Positions 1 through 10,808 of a stretch of DNA of 64,000 bases are shown in pieces; position 1 is the first letter of the stretch; each line of letters opens with the position of its first letter. The stretch is from contig CP085827.1 in the NCBI GenBank assembly GCA_020809705.1, positions 6,076,001 to 6,140,000 of the forward strand. Direction: 5' to 3'. The notes under the pieces are model-generated. The model was not told the DNA's origin and did no database searches. It worked only from the letters and a program-made list of their open reading frames with translations. Source of the DNA: Calonectria ilicicola. Its lineage: Eukaryota > Ascomycota > Sordariomycetes > Hypocreales > Nectriaceae. A program made the position numbers and the translations under genes.

Positions 1-380
1 AGAGCGGTCCCGGGCTTCCCGCCACAATGCCAGAAGTACAATATCCAACAGCACTTCAACCAACACCAACTCAGCTTGCAATGGTACACCACCCCTGGTC
101 TGACCTTATTCCTATTCCGGGATTTCGAGATAATTTACTCAGAGCTGTGGAGCTCGGGCTTGATGAGGATCTGATATGTGAAGACTTCTTTCGAGTTGAC
201 GAAGAAAATTACGGCGATGCATCTTTGATCGTCTGGGGTGAACCCTGGGACCCTCGGGGATGGGAGGCCAGCGTTGCATTTTTACAAAAATGGGGATGGT
301 TGTTGAAGGGATGTGGGGATATTCTAGAGGCTACAAACCACTGGCGCCAAAAGAGGGGAGAAAGGAAAATAAAATTCTAG
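1..380 (+). CDS. DUF3425-domain protein, C-terminal part (gene runs off the left edge)
   Basis: The reading frame is open from the first bases of the window and stops with TAG at 378-380, so this is the 3' end of a longer gene. The first ATG in view is at 27 but is probably internal. The residues match the tail of the fungal DUF3425 domain: an 'LQPTPTQLAMVHHPW..LIPIP.FR' block, an acidic 'L..DF' block, then 'GEPWDPRGWEAS..FL.KWGWLL.GC' and a final 'NHWR..RGE'. In this family the domain usually follows a bZIP-like region and the proteins are taken as transcription regulators; that N-terminal part lies outside the window. No intron is seen in this fragment. The family call is firm; the function is inferred from the family. 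Confidence 0.8.
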   Translation, partial: SGPGLPATMPEVQYPTALQPTPTQLAMVHHPWSDLIPIPGFRDNLLRAVELGLDEDLICEDFFRVDEENYGDASLIVWGEPWDPRGWEASVAFLQKWGWLLKGCGDILEATNHWRQKRGERKIKF

Positions 381-2331
381 CCACAATATTTCGGACGCGT
401 TTGCTTTTGCATAGAATAGAGGAATTTAAGGTCATGTTTCATAGAAGGAAAATTCATTTCTGACAAATATTAAACGTCATAGTACCTACATGGCCAAGAG
501 CATTGCATATGGTGATGCGAAACTGTTTGAAACAAGTGGAGTAAAACAAGAAGCTAAATTCAAATTTACACACACCTCCTCCTTATCCTTCAAACTATTA
601 CTTGAATCCTTTTATCCAGGTTGGCTAACCATGCCGATAGATTGACTCTTCTATTCTACAGTTTGCTTGAATCGTGAATGCGGGAAATGAAATGCAAATT
701 TCTTCTCGGCTTTAGGGCGGAAATGATACCGAGATTCGACCAATGGGCACCTCTTCCACGTCTCCACAAGGATGACCAGCTGTGTGTAACTTGCACATTA
801 TTCAACGAGAAAGCCAGCTCTGATAGTGCTGTAGTGTGCCAAAAGAAAAAAAAAGACCGTTCTTAGTTCTTTTGATATGCAAAACACTCTATTTATGCTC
901 TTTCATCACTTCCAGAGTTCGCTCGTGCAAATTGACTTCTATAGGGTAAGCAGGGACATTCTTCGTTGAATTTGATCTGGAATTAATAGCTTGATTTTGA
1001 TGAAGAGCGTTGCTAGATTAAAAATATCTAGGGCATGTTCTTTTCGTTACTAATGTAGACCATCATGTTGAATAAGTTGCCGTGAGTTACAAAAGTACTG
1101 GGGATAAATGCTTGTTCAAGCGTCTATATGCTCCAGTTCAAGTTCCTGTGACTTTGAGTGGTCCAGGTTTGACATAAATAAGAGATCGGAGTTTTTTTTT
1201 GTTGCGAATATTTGCGTCTATCAGATTCATTTAGGCCGGTATTTTGTCCATAAAGTAGCTTTCCATTTCAATAATGCTGGACCCGCTTGACTCGGCAAGC
1301 GAGTCTTGCCGGCGCGATTCATAAATATTATGCAAACATATACAAGTCTGTGCACTGCACAGATATGGCCAATAACACTCGTATTATTGTTGCACCATGG
1401 TAGGACAATTCTTGAATCGTGCAGGAAACTAATTCCCTCAACAGCTGGTATTAAACCGACATTTATTCTTCTGCGGCAAGACGAGACGTGGAGCACATCG
1501 GAGAGATACTGGAAAGATCGTTGGCAATTTGGCTGAATTGAGTTTGAACTCCAGTTTGATTGAACGTGCCAGGTTTCGTATTTGACAAGACTCCAGGTGC
1601 CTCCGAGACGGGGTCATGCGGGGTACTAGCGATGATCCACGATTAATAAATGAAGACCAATATTCGCGGGGAAAGATAGCCCGAAAACTGGACCCAGCAA
1701 AAGGATCATCGTTGATGCGGGGAAAGTTTATGTCAGGCGGGATGCTTCTGTGGAGGAGTCCCCATCGTCGTATGACTCGAGGTTGCATTAGCTATTGCAA
1801 ATGCGGGACATGCGCACAATTATTTTAGAGGGACATTCTACAAATCCACAATCAACAGCTGGCGAGTAAAAGGTCCGAATATCGGCATGCTGAACCTGGC
1901 CTTGTGCAGTAGGACCCATTGCTGTTGGCTGCCTGCGAAGCCATTTGGAAATAAACGTGGAAATGCGAACGGGAAACGACCCTAGACAGGCGAGTTTCCG
2001 GCACAGCGCTTGCAATTGCCCTCCCGCAAGTGGCGGAGGAGTGTAAATTACAAGCTTAAATGTTTGGGTGTTGACTAACGGCCAGTCCTTGTAACCTTGA
2101 CCATGGTTTTCGTGCAACCTCCCCGCACGCTTAACCATGATTAAATAGTAGTTGCGGAGTCCTCTGGTAAATCGAACATCTCTGTGTCAAGACGGGCCGA
2201 ATACCCCCAAACTGCCTGCAGCAGGGTTATTCGGTGTCGAGGATGGTACGAGAATCGCTCTCAAGCTGTCCATTTAAGTTGCCGTCGGGACATGTGCTCT
2301 GAACCAGCACACTGGAAACTGCACACACAAG
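381..2331. other. Gene-free interval, 1.95 kb
   Basis: I see no coding region I can support. Small overlapping ORFs on both strands (for example 1438-1788 and 1788-2138, minus strand) have no recognisable motif. A short hairpin (CGGCAAG, 5-base loop, CTTGCCG) sits at 1293-1311. The right end must hold the promoter of the GH3 gene. Confidence 0.6.
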
Positions 2332-4744
2332 ATGAAGTTCTCGAAGCAGGTCGTGCTGAGTCTCTTGGTGTCTGGGGCCATTGGCCAATACACCAATGAG
2401 TCCGAGGTGCCTTACTATGGACTAAGCCCACCTGTCTACCCAACTCGTTAGTATTCCCTGTCGATGACTTGGCCTGAACAACCTGACTAACATGAGTTAG
2501 CCGAGGGGTCTGGGAAGACTAGTGATGGATGGAAGCGTGCATACCAACGCGCCAAGGTCCTTGTAGACCAGATGACGCTGGAGGAGAGAGCCAACATCAC
2601 TCGTGGTTACACCGGTCGATGCATCGGGAACTCTGGTGAGGTTAGCAGGCTAGGTGTTCCTAGCCTTTGCTTTCATGATGGCCCTGCTGGTGTCCGAACA
2701 CAGGAATTCGTCTCTGGATTTCCAGGATCTGTCCATGTTGCTGCAACATGGGACAGAGATCTATATTACCAACACGGAAAAGCGCTTGGCGAAGAGTTTC
2801 ATGGAAAAGGAATCAACGTCGCTCTTCTCCCCTGCGCCGGACCACTGGGGCGAATGGCTCGGGGAGGACGCAATTGGGAAGGACTCTCTGCAGACCCTTA
2901 TTTGGCAGGCCAGGGAATAGGCTTGATCACAAAGGGTTTGCAGTCGGCCGGTGTCATTGCTACAATTAAGCACTGGTTGGCCCAAGAACAGGAATGGAGA
3001 CGAAGGCCTACTGAGCCTGTGGGGCTAGGTGAAGCTATCTCTTCCAACCTGGATGACAGAACCCTCCACGAACTTTATGCGTTCCCATTCATGAATGGCC
3101 TCAAAGAAGGAGCCGGGTCTGTCATGTGCAGTTACCAGCGCATCAACAACTCATATGGTTGCCAGAATTCAAAGCTGATGAATGGAATTTTGAAGACAGA
3201 ACTCGGTTTCGAGGGTTTTGTGGTTAGTGACTGGGGTGCACAGCACGCTGGGGTTGCGACGGCCAATGCTGGTCTGGATGTTGTTATGCCAGATGGTGGT
3301 TATTGGGGACAGAATCTCACCGACGCTGTTAAAAATGGATCTGTGACCGCCGAACGCGTGGCGGATATGGCCACTAGAGTTCTTGCATCTTGGTATTATC
3401 TTGGCCAAGATAATGGATACCCAGAGAACAACGTGTACCCTTACACAACAGAGCACGAACCCGTGGATGTCCGCGGTGATCATGTCACCCTCATCCGCAA
3501 GATTGGTGCTGCTGGAACCATTCTAGTCAAGAACACAAACGGGGCGCTACCCTTGAAAAAGCCGCGATTCGTGAGCATCTATGGTCCTGATGCGCCGGCT
3601 GCAAGACGCCCGTGGCAGGACCCTGCTAGATACGGAGGAAACTATGTCGAAAGCTGGGGCTGGAACACGTTTGATGGAACACTTGTCGTTGGCGGTGGAT
3701 CCGGAGGTGCAGCCCCCCCGTATGTTGTAAGCCCATTTGAGGCTATCCGGGAACGGGTTGCCCGGGATGGCGGAATCCTGCGCTGGGACTTTGAATCCGA
3801 GAACCCCTCACCCAAGTTCGTAAACTCTGACGCCTGTCTCGTCTTCATCAATTCATTTGCCTCTGAAATGTGGGATCGTGTGAGTTTGACGGACGAGTTT
3901 GGCGACAACCTAGTAAACAATGTCGCTGCCAATTGCTCAAACACCATTGTGGTTGTTCATTCAGCCGGTAAGCTTCGCTCTGTGCGTTGACACTTTAACT
4001 TGAGCTAATTGATTAGGAATTCGGGTGGTTGATGCTTGGGTCGAGAACCCCAACGTCACCGCAGTTGTCTACGGCTTGCTTCCTGGCCAGGAAAGCGGTA
4101 ACAGTCTTGTTGACTTGCTCTGGGGTGATATTAGCCCCAGTGGCAAGATGCCATTCACGGTCGCGAAGAAGGAAGAGGATTATGGCCACCTTCTCAACTC
4201 CACTGTGACTTTTGACGCCTTTCCCCAACAGGACTTTACCGAAGGTCTTTACATCGATTACAGGGCCTTCGATAAGGAAGGAATCGAGCCGCGTTACGAG
4301 TTTGGCTTCGGATTGTCTTATTCTACATTTGAAATCAGTGATTTGCAAGTCGAGTTGGACGCACTTGCAAATATTCAGCCCCTTCCGCATCCAAACATCA
4401 CTGTGCAACAGGGAGGACACCCCGAGCTCTGGGAGGTTGTTGCAACAGCAACAGCGTCGGTGACAAACACCGGCAACGTCACTGCTGCCGAAGTCGCACA
4501 ACTCTATGTAGGCATTCCTGGAGACAAATTCCAAACGCCTATTCGACAGCTTAGGGGATTCCAGAAAGTGAGACTCCTCCCTGGAAAAACACAGACTGTC
4601 AAGTTCCCACTGACACGAAGGGATCTGAGCGTATGGGACGTTACCGTACAGGAATGGAGGCTACAGAGCGGCTCCTATAAGCTGTCTGTAGGATCGAGTA
4701 GCAGAGACTTGACCGCTACTCAACAATTAGAAATCAAGAACTAG
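2332..4744 (+). CDS. Secreted beta-glucosidase, glycoside hydrolase family 3
   Basis: Predicted CDS join(2332..2446, 2501..3967, 4017..4744), 769 aa. The first exon encodes a signal peptide (MKFSKQVVLSLLVSGAIGQ). The introns are 54 bases (GTTAGT...TTAG, with CTAAC branch) and 49 bases (GTAAGC...TTAG), and both joins keep frame. GH3 N-terminal barrel features follow in order: LGVPSLCFHDGPAGVR, 'LLPCAGPLGRMARGGRNWEG', a 'KHWLAQEQE' version of the usual KHF.NEQE, and FVVSDWGAQH with the nucleophile Asp near residue 282. The C-terminal GH3 domain has 'GLLPGQESGNSLVDLLWG' and 'SGKMPFT', and a fibronectin-III-like tail (TNTGNVTAAEVAQLYV...) ends the protein. Length and layout are normal for fungal enzymes that release glucose from cello-oligosaccharides or glycosides outside the cell. 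No lesion is seen. Confidence 0.92.
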
Positions 4745-5479
4745 GATCGCGTTGTCAAAGATTGAATAAACAGATTGAAGAAGATAAATCATTTATCTGA
4801 GTTATTTTTCCTGCTTCCGGTTTAGAGAGACTTGAATATGATGGTACCAACATAGAGAGAAGACTGAAGGCTGCAGAGTGACGATGATGAAGTAATAAGG
4901 TTACATTTTGGTCCGTAAATTCGGCCGAATTTCATTTCTTTAAGTTTCCCGTGCAGCAATCACACGTAACTAGTGGAAATAACATCCGAAAACCCCGAGG
5001 CTTGGATCACATATTATTTATTTGCTTAACCGTCAGTTTGTGATGTATATTAGAACGAAAAGCAAGTCTTGTAACCGTGCCATGGGGCCATAAGGCGATC
5101 ATGATTAAAATTTTGAGGTCTCGAGGAACCGCGCGCGAAAACAGAGCATATCACATCGTAGCATTATGAACGCTTCTCTATTTCCTCAACCTGCGTAGTA
5201 GTTGGTACAAGGTTCAATAATGGTGGTGGCAATTGGGAAGCGGGTGGTCAACACCAACCACATGGATCAAGAGCTCCGCCAATAGCTGTGACTCGTGAGC
5301 GGAGTTATCCTTGGAAACACACACAACTCCGCCAGGACTTGAATTCTAGGTGATTAGAGCTATATTTAGATGGGTATATAATGCGCTCTCAAATACGCAC
5401 TTTATAATTAAATCACCAATACACCACACTTCGTCGCATTCGTTCCAAGATCACATATTCTCAAGCCAATCCATTACAG
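4745..5479. other. Intergenic region between GH3 gene and broken reductase
   Basis: No ORF of note. It holds a perfect 16-bp palindrome at 4917-4932 with core TTCGGCCGAA, and a TATA-like stretch (GGTATATAAT) near 5373-5382 that could be the promoter core for the reductase relic downstream. Confidence 0.5.
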
Positions 5480-6560
5480 CTCCAAGATAACGCCCCATGA
5501 GAAGCCTATTCCTGCCATTTATGCGAATGCCGAAGGCAAAGTCGTAATTCAAGACATGCCACTTCCACTTCCACGTGATGACGAAATCCTCATTCAAGTC
5601 CTGTACTCAGGCGTGAACCCATCGGACTTCAGAGTAGTGCAACTCCTTGGCTGTCGAAAGCGTGTGCTCGGTAACGAGTTCTGCGGGAGGGTGCTCGACG
5701 GACCAGGTTTGAAAGGCACATCCTTCAAGCCCGGCGATATTGTCGCCGGATATACAAACGGCAGTAATGGTCGCCCCGCTCGGTATGGGACTCATCAAGG
5801 ATATATTTCCATCCCGCCGTCTTGAGCTTACAAGGTCCCGGACAACCTCCCCCACCCCAATGCTGCGGCCCTCACTGTCGTTGTTCAAACCACCAATAAT
5901 GCGCTCTTCAACCGGCTCGGTCTACCTCTACCATACGAGGTCGCTGGTCCTATAAATGGAACTCTGGTGATTTGGGGCGCCGCCAGCTCGGTGGGCATGG
6001 CTGCTGTCCAGCTCGCGCGTGCCAGTCGCGTTACCTCCATTATCGTCACTGCGTCACCGAAGCGGCATGCATTCCTCGAGTCTCTCGGCGCGACCCATTG
6101 CTACGACTACGCCGATCAAAGCACGCCAGATAAGATCAAGGATTTGTTACACAATGCCGGCAGCGGTCCCATTTGGGGATTCGATGCCATCGGTACCAAC
6201 AGCACACCTGATTCTCAGACACTCCTCGCCCAATCCATTCCGAGCAGCGAAAATGTCCGCCTCGTAACAGTGCTGCTAGTGGGCCATGATGGATTCATGA
6301 GTTGTATCGGTGCCCGCCACTATGATGTATCTTTCGATTTGCCAAATGGGGAGAAAATTGCTATCGCTTCCAACCTAGAGGAGGCGGATAGGATGTGGAA
6401 AGTCCTTGAGTGGGTGGTTCGCCATTTCGGAAATGGATTCCAGGAGACCCCTGTTCGCTTATTTGGAGGTTCAGCAGAAGATGCAATAGAACAGGTTGCA
6501 AGAGTAGGGGCATTTGGTACTTTTGGAAAGGTAGTTCTAGCATTGCCCTGGGTTAATTAA
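5480..6560 (+). pseudogene. Medium-chain dehydrogenase/reductase (quinone-oxidoreductase / trans-enoyl-reductase type), interrupted
   Basis: Two open segments lie in the same frame, separated only by a TGA at 5823-5825. The first has the GroES-like half (VNPSDFR, GNEFCGRV, FKPGDIVAG). The second has VPDNLPHPNAAALTVV before the Rossmann segment IWGAASSVGMAAVQLARAS, and ends GTFGKVVLALP. Homology-like sequence runs straight through the stop, so a nonsense change (for example from TGG) fits better than an intron. The best spliced alternative, 5783-5834, would break the frame. Coding-like sequence extends upstream to about 5480 (KITPHEKPIPAIYANAEGK) without any in-frame ATG before 5556, so the start also looks lost or lies in an unseen exon. 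An intact relative would be an NADPH-dependent reductase of the kind used as stand-alone oxidoreductases or polyketide enoyl reductases. A sequencing error cannot be excluded. Confidence 0.72.
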
Positions 6561-7186
6561 TAGGTTATCCTGGATTATTTCAATTCATGCATTTATGATT
6601 TTTATTTTCTTTAATATTGATAATTATTGTATTCTAGGATATTTAGGAATAAGATACATCACTGTGTATCTTCAATACGCAAACGGAGGTGAGTTTCACT
6701 TCATCAGCCAAGATAAGCATGCTTTGACCCACCGACCAGAAGAACCTCGGTGCCGAGGCTTTGACAAAATTAGAGCGCTTGGTGTGCGTCAGAGCTCAAC
6801 GGCGCCGAAGTTTTGGTCCATTTCATTGGCGTATCAGTGGGCCAGCGACCCAGACCGCCAGTCCAGTTTCTCCAAAATACGAGAGACTTCTATTTGGACT
6901 GAGCCATCATGCAGTTAACTGACAAATCAAGATCTTCAATCATCAATTTATGCACAACAGAACTGAGCCTGGCTGATTGTCATTCGCCAAATCAATCTAA
7001 GTAATACCGTAATCGTCATGACTAGCACTCACACACACATACACACCAGAGGTTGCATTGGCCCAAGCTCCAAACTTTTTTACGTGGGGTCAGGTGGATA
7101 GACCCCGCCACTTCTGGGATGGTTAAATACGCCCAGTTATCCATATTCAATCTTATCGAATGCATTCAACGTTACACGCCTTAATC
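6561..7186. other. Intergenic region
   Basis: Nothing supported. An ORF at 6595-6918 has no recognisable motif. The 3' end must contain the promoter of the SDR gene. Confidence 0.5.
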
Positions 7187-8314
7187 ATGACTGGAAACAA
7201 GATCTTGATCACAGGTGCCACAGGCTACATCGGTGGCACCGTCCTCGACCACCTCGTCAAGAGCACCGAACCTAGTCTTCAACATCTTTCATTTGGCCTG
7301 CTCATTCGAAAAGAGAGTCAGGCTCAAAAGCTCCGCGAGACCTATGGCGACCGTGTTCATATCATCATGTGGAGAGGGCTGGATGATACCGACTTGATTC
7401 TTGAGACTGCTTCCCAGTACGATATTGTTATTAATACTGGAACCGGCTTCAACCCTGCTGGCGCTCGAACATTTGTTGATGCGCTGGCTCGCCGACTTGG
7501 TGGCGAGCACGCAATTCCTTGGATGCTAAACATTGCTGGCTGCACAAATTTGGCCGATAGACCGCTCACAGATAAAGCCTACCCGGATAGGGAGTGGGAC
7601 GATGCGGATCCCGAGGCCGTTTTCGAGTTTTTGAAGAGCGAGGATGCAAAGTCGCCTTATTTTCAGCGAACCGCCGAAGTTGCAGTCCTCACAGCATCCG
7701 AAAAAACTGGAGTCCCTGTTGTCAGCATCAATGTTCCTTGCATCTTTGGCGAGGGAACTGGCTTGTTCAATAAGCAGGGTCTCGCTATCCCGATGTCCAT
7801 GCAATACGTGATCAAACGCGGATATGGCTACAAGCTCAACGATACGGCCAACTTTGACTGGGTTCATATTGAAGATCTGGCCGAGCTTTATGTTCTATTT
7901 ATTCGGGCAATCTTGGAGCGAGAAGACCGTGGTGTGGGCTATCTTCCCTCGGGAAAGAAGGGCATCATTTTTCCTGCTGTCGGAAGAGTGTTACGAACAG
8001 AGATTGTGCAGCGGTGTCTTGATGCTGCCTTTGAAGCAGGGGTACTTCCCCGGGAAGACACGCCAAAGGAAAAGGAGATTCGCCTGGTTGGATTGAAGGA
8101 GATTGCAGATGAGACGATGGGCGGAGTCATTCAATACGCCGAGGTGGCAATAGCCGGCCACAAAGCAATGAAGGGCACGGCCGCGAGGAAATTGCTGGGA
8201 TGGAATCCGACTAGACTGGAGGAAGCATGGAGAAAAGATTTCATGGATGAACTTGTCGCACTGAGAGATGGGAAACGGGGAGTCACATTGGAAAGCTGCG
8301 TTGGTTCTACCTAG
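7187..8314 (+). CDS. Extended SDR / NAD(P)-binding epimerase-like oxidoreductase
   Basis: Intronless frame. The ATG at 7187 gives MTGNKILITGATGYIGG, with the nucleotide-binding glycine motif right at the N-terminus as is usual; an in-frame ATG at 7160 would add nine residues. This start gives 375 aa. An extended-SDR fold is indicated by GATGYIGG, a run of alternating strands and helices, and the conserved tail 'RKLLGWNPTRLEEAWRKDF', typical of atypical epimerase/NmrA-like proteins. The usual YxxxK catalytic pair is not obvious: the corresponding place reads YFQRTAEV, so the protein may be an atypical SDR or have lost classic reductase chemistry. The substrate is unknown. It probably acts in the cytosol, since no signal peptide or membrane span is present. 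Confidence 0.82.
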   Translation: MTGNKILITGATGYIGGTVLDHLVKSTEPSLQHLSFGLLIRKESQAQKLRETYGDRVHIIMWRGLDDTDLILETASQYDIVINTGTGFNPAGARTFVDALARRLGGEHAIPWMLNIAGCTNLADRPLTDKAYPDREWDDADPEAVFEFLKSEDAKSPYFQRTAEVAVLTASEKTGVPVVSINVPCIFGEGTGLFNKQGLAIPMSMQYVIKRGYGYKLNDTANFDWVHIEDLAELYVLFIRAILEREDRGVGYLPSGKKGIIFPAVGRVLRTEIVQRCLDAAFEAGVLPREDTPKEKEIRLVGLKEIADETMGGVIQYAEVAIAGHKAMKGTAARKLLGWNPTRLEEAWRKDFMDELVALRDGKRGVTLESCVGST

Positions 8315-9170
8315 TGCCTTACCTGGCTCAACTAGAAATAAAATAATGATTCATTTTATAAGTTCTGCCAAGCCAGTGAACCTCAACTTTAGCAATATGA
8401 GCAAACCCAGGTTCGCTGGGGGCCTCGCGTTGTCATGATGTGAATAAAGCCACATATTATAATGCGAATAGTGCTCAATGTTGAGAGTTACTCATGTGTA
8501 AAGGGCATTGAATTGCCTGGTAAGTTCCCGAGATACTAGTTTAAAGAATGTATTAGCATTCTCGACAAATGGGTATAGAGTTGCTATCTTGCTGATATCC
8601 TTCGTCTTTACCTAGAGTCCTTATCGAAAAATAGATTCAAGAACCCAATAAACGGGCGGGATTGGCTTCAGACCTTTGAAATTTTCAGAACAGGGGCGAA
8701 GATTATGCCTTGCGAATGGTGTCCTACAATTTCTTCCTACTTTTTGCTCACCAGCTTGATTCAATCATCGAAGCCAACATATCAAAGATACGATATTGTG
8801 TTTATACGTGTGCGCGGTTGTGTGTTTGGGAGAGTATTCTTTTAGTGACCGTTGTGGTATTCCTAGCTGCAAAGCCGTCTTTCCATTGTACGGTATTTGT
8901 ATCTCCTGAGTATTTCATCTTGCATTGCACCTGGGCTTCAAAATTGGCCCAGGGCTATTGTACTAAGGGATTTGAAAGTCTATATCCAGAACCGCTCGAA
9001 AGTCTTTATATCTTTCTGGGCTGTTCCTAAAAGGAAAAATATACCGATTTCGATATCACATAAAGAACGAAATATAATTAGCCTGTTGAGTGAATCAAAG
9101 CGGATGAGAAAATAATTATGAGTATGTTTGATTCGATGCAAAGATTCCTAACACTCTATTCCTATATTTA
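8315..9170. other. Intergenic region, 0.86 kb
   Basis: AT-rich with no supported gene. ORFs at 8710-9030 and 8897-9115 have no family features. It contains the 3' flanks of two converging genes. Confidence 0.5.
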
Positions 9171-10808
9171 TCAAAATGATTCCCGACATTCCCAAGAGTT
9201 AGAATCATTCTCATCACCCCCAATATAAACAGATACCAAAGGATATAGACACAGTGGTTGTTGACGTAGTCCCTTTCCATTCTCTCCTCGAGACAGCGAT
9301 GGCAACCTTTCTGGTACCTTTTTGTTCTCAACCCAGTCTACTAAAACATCCAGACTTATATCTGGATATGGTCCCGGACCAGAATAGCAATGAGCAACCC
9401 CGGGAGCTTCAAAGAGGCGATAATAATCATTCGCCATGTCGTCCAGCTTAAGTACTTGGTTATAATAGTTCCGAGTACTGTTGACCGGGATCAATTCATC
9501 GACCAGTCCATGCCAAACCAACAGCTTCCCACCAGCCCTTTTAAAAAGAGTTAGATCAGGATCTGCCGTTCCAATGATTGAATCGTACTCCTGATTGGCA
9601 ATACGCATAATATCCTCAAAATCCCTATAGGTAATCGTTGAAACATCAATTTTGGGGCGCTTGAAAACAAAATTACTGACAAATTGCTCTCCGAGCATGG
9701 AGCCTCCGGTAACACAGGTATTGTTCTTTGAGCAAGTGGTATTGGTATTAGCGCGAAGGTCGGCATCCCTTGCAAGACCATACCAGAGGAATGATCCATC
9801 GGCATTTCTTGGTCCCTCCCAGATAGCATTAGCGACCTTTGCCGCACTAGAAGACACGGTTATCGCTTGTCCGGAGCAATTATAAGGTCGGCCAATTGCA
9901 TCCTCGGCATTGAACCAACAATGGTCGATATCTGAGATTATCCCATCTTTAAGACCGTCCAAAGTGTCACAAGATTCGATCGCGGCTTCTGTAATAGCGG
10001 CAAGCTCGCATGGATTTGGAAAGATTCCTTCCTGGTGCATCACGATCTGAGACCACAGCAGCGTTGGGATGGTCTGAATGTTGATTGCAGGTGCAGCAGC
10101 AAGAATCCCATCGTATGCATTGGGGTATCTCTGTGCTAACATGTGAGCCTGTCTGCCGCCTTGTGAACACCCGTTGAAGTACTTGTGATGAGCCGATGTA
10201 CCATAGTACATCTCAGTTATCGCCTGCCCAAAATATGCAGAGTCATTCAATGTGACGGAGCCAAAGTTTGCCACGGAATTGAAGTTGATCACTCCGGAGC
10301 CGCGCAAGACCCATTCAGACGGGTCGAGATATTCAGTCTCTGGCGGTGGCCACGCATGTCCTCCATCTGTGATCATTGTAGCGTAGTTGGCTCCCAAAGG
10401 ATATTGCGAGTTGGGGTAATATAAAGGATATCCGCCGTTCATGCCTCCACCACCTAAACCTAGAAATCGACCATTCCAATTTTCTTTTTCTGGAAGCCAA
10501 ACCTCAACACGAACCGAGTCGTTGAGACCTGGGTGATGGTAAACGACGGAAACATTACAGAATGTAACAGTCCAATTTCCAGCAGGCATAGAAAACCCTT
10601 GCATGGAGGTCAAGTTAACGTCGGACAGATGTTCAGCTTCAAGAGAGATAATCTCCGTGCCATCTGCATTAGGAACATGAAATTCCGAGGAGACACAAGA
10701 AACACCGCTCTGAGATGAGAGCATGCTTGGTGAATTCAGTGACGATATGGAAGATGTTTCCACTGTAGCAGACGCTCCTGCAAGAAGAGGAATAAATTTT
10801 GCCCACAT
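9171..10808 (-). CDS. Secreted tannase / feruloyl esterase family hydrolase
   Basis: Single exon of 545 aa with an N-terminal hydrophobic signal (MWAKFIPLLAGASA). The tannase/feruloyl esterase fold is shown by 'GRFLGLGGGGMNGG', the nucleophile motif FNGCSQGGR (C214-S215), an aspartate in VWHGLVDELIP (D437) and histidine in GVAHCYSG (H473-C474). The two cysteines next to the catalytic Ser and His match the Cys-Ser/His-Cys disulfide hallmark of this family. 'DTLDGLKDGIISDIDHC' resembles the calcium-binding loop of the lid domain. The end, 'RQQPLCLYPLVSVYIGG', is also typical. It should hydrolyse ester bonds of gallate, ferulate or related phenolics outside the cell. Choosing between tannase and feruloyl esterase is not possible from sequence alone. 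Many N-x-S/T sites agree with secretion. Confidence 0.92.
   Translation of the reverse strand: MWAKFIPLLAGASATVETSSISSLNSPSMLSSQSGVSCVSSEFHVPNADGTEIISLEAEHLSDVNLTSMQGFSMPAGNWTVTFCNVSVVYHHPGLNDSVRVEVWLPEKENWNGRFLGLGGGGMNGGYPLYYPNSQYPLGANYATMITDGGHAWPPPETEYLDPSEWVLRGSGVINFNSVANFGSVTLNDSAYFGQAITEMYYGTSAHHKYFNGCSQGGRQAHMLAQRYPNAYDGILAAAPAINIQTIPTLLWSQIVMHQEGIFPNPCELAAITEAAIESCDTLDGLKDGIISDIDHCWFNAEDAIGRPYNCSGQAITVSSSAAKVANAIWEGPRNADGSFLWYGLARDADLRANTNTTCSKNNTCVTGGSMLGEQFVSNFVFKRPKIDVSTITYRDFEDIMRIANQEYDSIIGTADPDLTLFKRAGGKLLVWHGLVDELIPVNSTRNYYNQVLKLDDMANDYYRLFEAPGVAHCYSGPGPYPDISLDVLVDWVENKKVPERLPSLSRGENGKGLRQQPLCLYPLVSVYIGGDENDSNSWECRESF

Noticed and set aside
1293..1311. Short perfect hairpin
   Set aside because: Seven-base stem only, no gene end nearby to call it a terminator, and fungal genes do not use such terminators.
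5783..5834. Possible intron removing the TGA in the reductase gene
   Set aside because: It has GT...AG ends, but its length (52) would shift the frame and it would delete family-like sequence; a nonsense codon is simpler.
6595..6918. 107-codon ORF after the broken reductase
   Set aside because: AT-rich start, no motif; treated as chance.
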